This document shows positions 32,574 through 40,461 of a DNA stretch of 64,000 nt, piece by piece. The notes under the pieces were generated by a model. That model saw only the letters and a list, made by a program, of their open reading frames with translations. It ran no database searches and had not been told where the DNA came from. Numbering within the stretch: position 1 is the first letter of the stretch; each line of letters begins with the position of its first letter. Made by a program: the position numbers and the translations under genes. Source of the stretch: Rhizopus sp. PT2906 (taxonomy: Eukaryota > Mucoromycota > Mucoromycetes > Mucorales > Rhizopodaceae); the NCBI GenBank assembly GCA_025529335.1, contig JAMYHX010000039.1:1-64000 (forward strand). The letters run 5' to 3'.

Positions 32574-33996
32574 TTAAGTAGCTCTAGAACTCTGTAAAGA
32601 CTGTATATTCTTCTTTATTGCTGCAATATGACCGAGAACAGCACGCTTCAAAAACATTTTACTAGAGTTTGATATACTTTCTATAGTCTCGATACAATCA
32701 AATTCAACAACTTCTTGAGCATGTTTGCTTGTAATAATCAACAGTAACTGCATAGAATTTTTATCCTTGGGATTGAAACTTACTGTGGTTCTTACGGATT
32801 GAATAATCTCATCAAGTGCTTCTTTTGTTAGTGTCAGTAAAGGTTGGCAACTCAGTACGTTTCCAATCAATTGATAAATCGTGTCACTCCATGGTCTCAA
32901 CGAATGCCTGTTGTCAGCATGATCAGAATGATACATTTCACCATCTGAGAGTATAGCTCTAAGAAAAAGAAAAACAATAGAGTTAAAGTTTCAAATAAAG
33001 GAGGATTATCACTTACTGTAAAAGAACAAGTCTATGTGCTGGCTTTAATGATTCCATTGCTGTCTTATTAATCACTTCAAACTGAGGGCGCTCTAACGAT
33101 GATTGAAATAGCAAAGGTAACAATAAGCCATTAATGATCAGCTTTCCTTGCTCTCTAGCAAGTGATAATATTCCATTCATTAACAGTCGTGAGGCCGAGG
33201 TCTTGAGACTGGCAATCTAAACAGGAACAATGGGAATTAGCTTCTCTTTATCTTTTAAAATGTACCTTTGGGTATAATACAGATTTCAGTAGCAACAAAG
33301 GCACTGAATTAGACGTCAAATCCATGCTTTGCATTTCTTTACACAAGTCAGACATAACATCTTCTGGCCACGTTGTAAAGTCAATAGATTTTGCAACCAG
33401 ATTGAACTGGATATGCGCTTAGTAAATTACAAGTAAATCATATAACGTTTGATTTACCGTTGGCTTTGATAGAAACAAGAATGTCTGTAAAATCTCTGCT
33501 TTTCTTTCAGGAGTCAGCTGAGAATTACACTCTGTAAGCAACTGAGCAGAATGTATCAAAGATGAGATATCTTCCACATTATCTTCTTTGGGAGTATTTT
33601 CTGTTTTTAACTGTTCTTTTTCTTCAGACACATGATAGTCGTCTTCAGATTGCTTTGACATCTTGGGACGTATAGTCTTGCTAATGGTGTAATGACAACA
33701 ATAAGAGTTAAGGATTCTCTCTTTTAGTTCAACACGCAGGCTTAGTTAATATAATAAAAGGATATAATAATTGGCTCCATGATAACTCTCTTTTCTTCTT
33801 GCTTTTGAGGAACAATAGTCATAGCTTTAATAGGATTACATATGTCAATCATGTCAATGAGTCTACTATTATACATACAAGCTGTCCTTTGACCATCAAT
33901 TTGAAAAGCCTCAATTAAGCCTTGACGAAATGAAAACCCTTTGCATTCTGCTAATGTTTGTCTTAGTTTATTTCTTTTGAGATCTGTAATCGACAT
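32574..33996 (-). CDS. FANCE-like protein (Fanconi anaemia core complex)
   Basis: Five exons (33996..33766, 33688..33458, 33406..33266, 33216..33017, 32958..32574), 395 aa. The C-terminal half is helical-repeat-like. KTSASRLLMNGILSLAREQG followed by GLLLPLLFQS matches the SSASRLL...LLDPVL region of human FANCE, and SMQLLLIITSKHAQEVVEFD with ISNSSKMFLKRAVLGHI matches its KYAKLMLTVMTKYQ...LEPNTTFLRKSL end. FANCE links the core ubiquitin-ligase complex to FANCD2 in crosslink repair. The N-terminal 77 residues come from a separate exon joined through an AT-AC intron; I do not recognise that part. If the AT-AC join is wrong, the gene could start at the ATG at 33,661 (309 aa). Starts 23 bp after the stop of the same-strand ligase gene. 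Confidence 0.72.
33689..33765 (-). other. U12-type AT-AC intron of the FANCE-like gene
   Basis: The 77-nt intron begins ATATCCTTTTATT, carries TCCTTAAC at 33,714-33,707 and ends GTCATTAC, with the branch about 19 nt from the end. These match all three U12 AT-AC signals. Removal joins MEPII to TISKTIRPKMSKQ in phase 0, keeping one open frame across both exons. Without it the first ORF stops after 84 codons, with no promoter-sized gap before the next. Confidence 0.75.
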
Positions 33997-34019
33997 TGTG
34001 CGGAAAACAAAAAGAAAAA

Positions 34020-35237
34020 TTATTTATTTGCTGTCTCTTGTAAGTATTTTTCAAATTCAATACGCGTTTCAATAATGCCCTTTTGTGCTTTATATTCTTT
34101 AAACCACTCAGGATGCTCCATGACCATTTTCTTTAACCACTCAATATAAAGCTCTGTTTTCTCATATCTATATTTTGGTTGTTTGCCTGATTTGATTGAG
34201 ACACTTCCATCTGTGTTTTGCTGTAAGACTGCCTTTGTAACTTCTCGATATTCTCTATATATCAAATATTGTTCATTCTTTATCTTGAACATAAAATCAT
34301 TGCCATTTCTCTTGCATCGGACCACAACCCCTTCTATGTCTCTTCCATCATAACAACCCGTCTTTTGCATTTCATCACTAAACTTTCTTACTTCAGCAAT
34401 TGTATCGAGTACTTTAAAACTTGTTATATGAAATCCAAACATGAGTGCTACCTTCTGTACTATGGCACTAGGAAGTGTATAAAGTGTTGTCGTATTATAA
34501 TTGATCCCATGAAGGTAAAGGCCACGATATTTACCAGTGTATGGCAAAATATGCTCTTCAAATTCATCATCACAGAGCTATTGAGAATTGTTTAGATTAA
34601 ATTAGTTAAGTAAGACCCTGTTTTACCTCTGCAACAAGTGTCACATTCTTGTCAAACATCCATTCAGCCAAGTCCTTTTCCTTTTTATCAACTGAAGCTA
34701 GATGTTTTATAACCCAATTATAGCCTACGCCTGCATGTGCTTTGATATCAGTTTTATCCTCAGGTATAGAATGCTTTGAAGTGACAGCAATTGTTTCTTT
34801 TGATAGAGCAGCGATAAATATAATACATCCATTCTCTTTAGCCGTAATTTCATATGGCCCTGTCGTATCTGATTCAAGAGCTGGCCACTATATAATACAT
34901 AGTTAGTTTGATATTAAAAAAAGAAAGTGGGCGCTTTTTTTACTTGAGTGGCACCAGTTTCAAGTATATTAAAGAATTTATCATATCCTCTTACTGCAAC
35001 ATGATATTTTCCATCTATCTTTTCTGTAAAAATACCTCTGGCCATTGTAGGCAACTTGTGTTTTTTTTTGTAAACACTTTCTCTCATTGTCCAGCTTGTC
35101 CACTTTACTCCATTTTCCAAGTTGAAATCCTTGCATCGCACATCTTTTGAGGTCTTTGCTATTGCATAAAGTTGCTCTATAACACTTTGTATCTGATCTT
35201 GCTTTAAATCAATAACTGGAATGTCAATGGTGTCCAT
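34020..35237 (-). CDS. TRL1: fungal tRNA ligase (Trl1), ligase domain only
   Basis: Three exons (35237..34944, 34887..34627, 34577..34020), 370 aa. The ATP-dependent RNA ligase domain is recognised by RGIFTEKIDGKYHVAVRGYD KFFN, the nucleotidyl-transfer motif AKENGCIIFIAALS (nucleophile Lys in KENG), a VAEL motif, RDIEGVVVR (motif IV) and FMFKIKNEQYLIYREYRE (motif V). In yeast Trl1 (827 aa) this domain is residues 1-388 and is followed by polynucleotide kinase and cyclic phosphodiesterase domains. Here a TAA follows ETANK directly after the ligase domain, and the next gene starts 23 bp later, so the healing domains must lie elsewhere. Role: sealing of tRNA exons, and in fungi also HAC1 mRNA. 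I recall reports of atypical Trl1 in Mucorales but could not verify them. Confidence 0.88.
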
Positions 35238-35654
35238 GTTGTATATATGTATATGTTCTTGACAGCAGAAACAAGAAGAAGGCTTTTGAAAATCTCATAG
35301 CAAACTCCGTCACGCGTTCTTATATGTGTTTACTTGAGGCGAAGCAAAAGAAGGGGATATTCATAAATCTACTGCGGCCATAAACTGCCCTTTTTACCGC
35401 AGCATCATAGTTAATGACTACAGAGCAAGTGTCTGTTACTTAAGGATAAGAAATTAAAGGATACAATAGGATAGAATTGTGATAAAGAGCATGTTGACGT
35501 TTACCTTTACGTTTTACGGTACAATGAAAGTAAGTTTGCAACATTGTTTTCAATAAAATACCTTAAGCTAAAAATAACTCATATTTGTCTTTACTGCTCT
35601 TGCCTTTGATGAGTCAGGGTTATTCGATTTATATTATGAGTCATCGAATGCAGC

Positions 35655-35712
<58 letters not shown>

Positions 35713-35744
35713 AAGCTTGGTTCTCGAAAATTACCTATACTGCT
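35238..35744. other. intergenic, upstream of TRL1, ending in poly(A)
   Basis: Holds the TRL1 promoter. No gene recognised. Contains the 51-A run at 35,660-35,710. Confidence 0.5.
35660..35710. repeat. 51-nt poly(A) run
   Basis: Uninterrupted A51. No retroelement body is visible immediately 5' of it, though a poly(A) this long may mark an old retroposition or an unstable simple repeat. Confidence 0.95.
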
Positions 35745-36345
35745 GGACATATACGTTTAAACATATTTTTATTTAGATGATTAAGCCTCAATTGGGCGCA
35801 CAATTGTAATATTATATCTTTCCCACCCGAGGCAGATCATAAAGGAATGATGGTGGTGACTAAAAATCCCTTTTGGGATCAAGGGTAAAAATGTATTAGA
35901 AGGAGTGAATGGGGTCAAGTATAAGATACACTAGTGAGAAGGAGAGGAGGGGAGCCATTCTAAGAGTCTTTGCCCGAGGTGAGTGGGCGAAATCGGCAGA
36001 AGCTTAGCGTGATAGAGGTAATCGAGTTCATATAGGATTCTGCATATAGTTGGTCAGCAGATGCTCCACGAGAGTGTTGTGTTAGGGGAGTAAGGTTTTC
36101 TGGTAGATAGCATATTTAAAAGGAAGGACAATGGGTCAGAAATGGTTTCGGGGATCATAAGTCTACGGTGCATCTGGAGACAGTGAATGATATGGGCTTT
36201 TGTGAAGGACTGGCCAGGGTGCCGAGGACAGGCTTTGTGTCGACCACCAGGGAGCCAGTGCTGAACATATACGGTTAAACAATCTTTTTATTAAACCCAA
36301 GTGGGCACGTAGTATTTTTATACTAATTTTTGCCCGGGCAAGTTC
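35745..36345 (+). repeat. duplicated AT-rich unit, start points about 515 bp apart
   Basis: TGGACATATACGTTTAAACA at 35,745 and TGAACATATACGGTTAAACA at 36,260 begin two related stretches, each continuing with a TTTTTATT block, TGGGC and CCC(A/G)CCCG-like sequence. The second is followed by G-rich tracts (GGGGGTGGG) at 36,370-36,440. A direct repeat with ~515 bp period could be an old tandem duplication or paired terminal repeats of a decayed element. No ORF inside. Confidence 0.45.
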
Positions 36346-36783
36346 AACAAGGTGAGGCGTATAATGCGGTGGGGGTGGGAAGGTACTGGTGATGGAGGGG
36401 GGAAAGCATACAACCTAATGGGGGTGGGTAGAGGGAGATAAACTAATCATTATAATTGGTAGACTAAGACTTGGTGGTGTTAGGGTTCATGCTTATTTCA
36501 ACCTGGGCGGGTACCGCAATTATTCATAATTTGTTTATTTCTAGCGACCAACAATCGAGAACCATAGAAAGCGGCATTAAAACCCTCAAGAGCAAGCTAC
36601 AATTATGTTGAAAACTATACAATGAGATATATCTATATGTTTATTTGCTAAAATTCTGAGGCACTTGTATATTCTATAATGAGAGCACTGTAAATGTAGC
36701 ATATAGACAAAGATAAATCTGTAGAATTGGTAAAATTGTGCAAATATGCAAAGCTACAAGTTTTGATTTATAAGATCGTATGA

Positions 36784-37895
36784 TGACCAGCAGACCTTTA
36801 GTAAATCTAAAGCTAACCAAGTTGTAAAAGTAGAAAATGAAGTAAAGATAAAGAACTGAAAAGGATAGAGGAGATTTCTTAATCTAAATAGTGTAATTGA
36901 TATTAAATCAGAAGAACGCTAACAATTTTAAGAGAAGATAAAGAAAGCAAAAGGGATCTTTATTGAAATAAGTAAATAAATGAATAATTATATCTTCCTG
37001 AAAATGTAAGAACCAACGGTATCATGCTGTAAATTTTGGTTCTGTGTATAGGTTGGTTTAAAGTTTGGACAGATTTATTTAATTTAAAGAGTTGTGGGTT
37101 GTGTATGTTGTTGAATAAGTTGATAATATGTCGCTATGTGATCACCAGATCTTCTTGTAAGATAATAATTTCTTGCGATAAACTTGTAGAGATACAATGA
37201 AGTTATAATTGCTTCAAGGGACTTGTATTTACTTGAGATAATAGTATCAGAGGTTTACTTTAGGCACAGAATATGATTTATTGGATAAAATATAAAAGTA
37301 AAGTAGAGTAAAAAGTAAGTAAAGTAAAAGTAAAGTCAAAGAAAATAACCAAAGATTATTTATGCTAGTTTCTGCTGTGGTGATTTGTAATTCATTTGAT
37401 GAATTAACTTTCATTTCATGAGTTGATGTTCGTTTCGTGATATAAAAAGGTTATGTTCCGGTAGAGGCTTGAATGTAACTTGAGTTATATAAGGGTTTCT
37501 GTCGCGCGACCATTAGATCTTAATATACCAAAAGAAATAACTTGCGTTATATAAGAGTAAAAGTAAAAATAAAAGTGAATCCTACTGATACAAGGCTTTA
37601 AAGTAATCGTATCGGTAGATAAGAGTGATAAAAGAAAAGTAAAAGTATAAAAGAGTAATAAAAAGTACTTTAGCATACCAAATATATTAGAAAGTAGAGA
37701 GTTCAAATAAAAGAATATAAAGATGAGTGAGTTATACTGAGAACTGACTAACCGATAACTGAACTCTTTATTTATTTAAAAATATATTGATTGTATTGTT
37801 ACTGGGTGTTAGTAAGGGGAAAAGTGTTAGTAGTAAGGTTAAAAATAAGTTTTGTAAATAGGATTTGTCGTTATAGTGACCACCAGATCTTTATA
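36784..37895 (+). repeat. phased motif GACCACCAGATCTT, four copies at ~356-370 bp
   Basis: Copies begin at about 36,784 (GACCAGCAGACCTT), 37,140 (GATCACCAGATCTT), 37,508 (GACCATTAGATCTT) and 37,878 (GACCACCAGATCTT), spaced 356, 368 and 370 bp. Three of them are preceded by GTCG within 12 bp and followed by TATAAGAT-like sequence. The stretches between are strongly purine-rich on the plus strand (AAAGTAAAAGTAAAG). This fits a decayed tandem repeat with ~365-bp unit. No coding potential seen. Confidence 0.55.
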
Positions 37896-38090
37896 TAAGA
37901 TCAATATAGAGCAATATAATGCTAAGTCTTGAGTGATAAAGTAAAAAGATAAAATAAAGAAGTTATATAAGCAAAATGTTGCTTAAGATATAAGAAAAGT
38001 TATTGTGATCAGAAGATTAAGTCTTAAGATGTTGTTTATTTCGAGAATGATTTGGGGATATTTATACTATTTGGATAAGTAAATATGCGA

Positions 38091-38178
38091 TATAAAATAA
38101 ATAATAAACGATAAATAATAAATGATAAATAATAAATGATATATGATATATGATAAATGATAAATCATAAATCATAAA
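38091..38178. repeat. ATAAATGATA-type microsatellite
   Basis: Runs of ATAAATGAT, ATAAATAATAA and ATATGAT units over about 88 bp. Confidence 0.8.
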
Positions 38179-38500
38179 AACTTGCATAAGACATGCAGAG
38201 TACAAGATACCAAAAAGGGTATCAGTATTTATACTAAAAAAAATATTAAGTTTGCTTGCTTATACTTCATGAGAGACATGAATTTCCTCTGGGTCGTGAA
38301 GTTCGTTTCCTTCATGAATTTCATAAGGGTCATGTAACTCGTCCGTTTCAACTTCGCTTTTGTTACAACAAAAGATATTTCTTTTTCTTTACAATGCTTT
38401 TCAAAAGAACAGTGAGAGAAGACAGTACGCACCAATGGAGTAACTCATGCATAATTCAAACTCCGAATAGCCTGAGAATAAAAATAATTTTTGAGAACCG

Positions 38501-38572
38501 TGCCCGATGGCTGGATTGAACAACCGACCTTCTGTTTACAAGACAGACGCACTACCACTGTGCTAATCGGGC
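38501..38572 (-). tRNA. tRNA-Thr (anticodon UGU)
   Basis: A 72-nt cloverleaf: acceptor stem GCCCGAT/ATCGGGC with discriminator A, D arm GCAC-AGTGGTA-GTGC, anticodon arm TCTGT-CTTGTAA-ACAGA with anticodon TGT, variable loop AGGTC, and T arm GGTTG-TTCAATC-CAGCC. No intron. Box A and box B sequences are intact (TAGCACAGTGG, GGTTGTTCAATCC). A TTTTT run about 17 nt downstream on the same strand can end Pol III transcription. CCA is not encoded, as expected in a nucleus. Confidence 0.93.
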
Positions 38573-38949
38573 TTTCCGATGAAAATGATGATTTTAAAAA
38601 CTTCATATCCTTATATTTCCGGTCCGGAATTACTGTAGCGTCACGTGAGTGCCGGGTTTGTATGAGCCGCATTTCCAGTCGAATGTTGAATTTAAAAAAC
38701 AATTTGATAACTAAATTAGCATTTAATTGGGTTTTTTTTGCCCTTTTTGCTTCTTAAAAATGACAATTGTTGTTTAAGAAAAGTTTATTTAAAAGAAATG
38801 CGTGCCTTATTACTGTATTTTTTATTAATAATTGACATTAGTTTTATAAAATGTTGTCATAAAATAAAAAAATTATTTGCGTAAAAAGACGACAAAGAAA
38901 AATATGTTTGAATAAAACGACATCATGTCAAAAGAGAGAGAGAGAGATA

Positions 38950-39026
38950 ATGAGTATATGTAGAGGTAGTGCCTGTAGTATTAATCTAATTTCTGGTGCA
39001 TTTTTTGGTGCATGTAGTGTTTCCCT
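38950..39026 (+). mobile_element. inverted-repeat element copy E (right-end fragment)
   Basis: TAGAGGTA...ATTAATCTAATTTCTGGTGC followed by ATTTTTTGGTGCATGTAGTG and TTTCCCTTA closely follows the right end of copy C at 12,440-12,504. Only the terminal ~75 bp are present. It lies directly before the stop-containing frame at 39,027. Confidence 0.7.
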
Positions 39027-39628
39027 TAGAGTATTGCAAAGAAGTAACAGTGCCTCAAGCGGCGATTCAATTGGTGACGAGGAGAAGGAAGAAGGAGCAG
39101 AAGAAGAGGAACAGGAAGAAGGAATTCAAAATGATGATACTGAAGAAGAAAAGGATGCTCATTGTGCAAGTGAAGTGAGAAACATGGCTTCGTTGAAGCT
39201 ATTATATCCAAAGCGCAAAATCAAGAATTTGAATATTCCTGCCAACCAACACAACAAGACCATCAGTCACATTTTATGCCAAAAAGCACATTCTATATTG
39301 AAACAAAATATCATCGATCATACATCAACCGAGGTATTAAAGCTATCATTATCAAACATCTTAAACTTTGCAAACCCTTAATTAAGAGATGTTTATCGAA
39401 GCATCATCCCTACCAAAGAAATGAAGAACATTGATTACTCCAGGCAACAAAAGAAGATGGATAATAAAATGAATTCAGTAATAGATGATGTCCTTGATAA
39501 ATTAAAATTGGATACAATAACCACCACGAATACAGATACCCTGCATACAATGATTGACGAACTCAAGCATAAAGAATCAGATAAGCGTTCATCGAACTAT
39601 CAAGTATTAAATGAGGTGGAGAGGGTGT
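39027..39628 (+). pseudogene. decayed ORF with one in-frame stop, beside element copy E
   Basis: A single frame runs from 38,908 through element E to 39,628 with only one stop (TAA at 39,379-39,381). Text: an acidic stretch DEEKEEGAEEEEQEEG, then NMASLKLLYPKRKIKNLNIP, NKTISHILCQKAHSIL, and after the stop LRDVYRSIIPTKEMKNIDYS and NSVIDDVLDKLKLDT. It ends at a good intron donor (GT|GTAAGT at 39,629). This looks like a former gene. Family unknown; possibly of the same lineage-specific type as the relic at 11,400-12,081, which also adjoins this element. Confidence 0.45.
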
Positions 39629-39711
39629 AAGTTGCTTTTAATTTTTTTCTTAGTTAAATACTTGTATATATATATATAAGCGATGCTTATAATGATGAAC
39701 ATGGGGAATCA

Positions 39712-39952
39712 CACAGTTGCCGTAGTGGAAGGTGAAGATGAGGTGGTAATAAGCTCTTTTACACCACGCTTTATTTTCAGATAACAATATATAATTAAAA
39801 GATTCTTTTCTAGTCTATTTCTTTAGATTTTTTGTACGCGCTCAAATTATTTTTATGCTTCTTTTTGGGAGGGAAAAATCAATGATCTTAGCCATTCAAG
39901 TTTTCCAGGGCGGGTGACCACCTCATCTTCACCTTCCACTACGGCAACTGTG
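39712..39952. repeat. perfect 36-bp inverted repeat (39,712-39,747 and 39,917-39,952)
   Basis: The two arms are exact reverse complements over 36 bp, starting CACAGTTGCCGTAGTGGAAG in the left arm, with a 169-bp AT-rich spacer. Read on the minus strand, the right arm is part of an open frame (TVAVVEGEDEVV). Confidence 0.9.
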
Positions 39953-40130
39953 CGATTGGAACAAGTATGCCTTCCAATTATTTTTTGGAAAACGCCAATT
40001 TCTATGGGCTTGACTGTATATACACTTCGCTTCTTTCCTTCCTTTTTCCTCTTTGGTCTCAAAAGGGTCTTTGGATTCCTTGTACTTTTTTGATCTGGCC
40101 TGGGCGGGTTGAATTATATTGTTTCAATGT
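39853..40130 (-). pseudogene. ORF fragment carrying one arm of the inverted repeat
   Basis: Minus-strand frame with RPKRKKEGKKRSVYTVKPIE, GVFQKIIGRHTCSNRTVAVV and EGEDEVVTRPGKLEWLRSL. A few codons upstream in the same direction read KDHCGHIETI before a stop. Composition is protein-like and basic, but no family is recognised. A remnant of a mobile-element gene is likely given the surroundings. Confidence 0.3.
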
Positions 40131-40461
40131 GCCCACAGTGGTCTTTTATTTGTAATCCTACCTACACAATGTACTTCTTTTTCTCCAAATGTTAATTTGT
40201 TTCTTATCGCAATGACTAAATCATTATCCCTGTATGGTGAGCATTGCTCTTTAGTTGTTTACTTTTCTACAGGTAAAATCATAAAAGAAGTAAGTGTTAC
40301 AATAAGCGTAGACATTGTGAATTCCAAATCAATAAATTGAAGTATGAAAAGAAAAAAGGGAGTAAATGTGGACTCTTTTACAAGTGTACATAGTTTAATA
40401 TTCATATATACAAAGTATTACTATGTATCTACGCTTTATAATCTAAAGTACATTTTATTGT
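40131..40461. other. intergenic, 3' flank of MTHFR
   Basis: No gene recognised; AT-rich, short frames only. Confidence 0.45.

Noticed and set aside
35660..36345. A complete LTR retrotransposon between poly(A)51 and the duplicated unit
   Set aside because: No gag/pol-like frame, no primer-binding site and repeat arms too diverged to call terminal repeats.
38256..38520. Plus-strand ORFs over and before the tRNA locus
   Set aside because: They overlap a perfect tRNA-Thr cloverleaf on the other strand and have no protein-like pattern.
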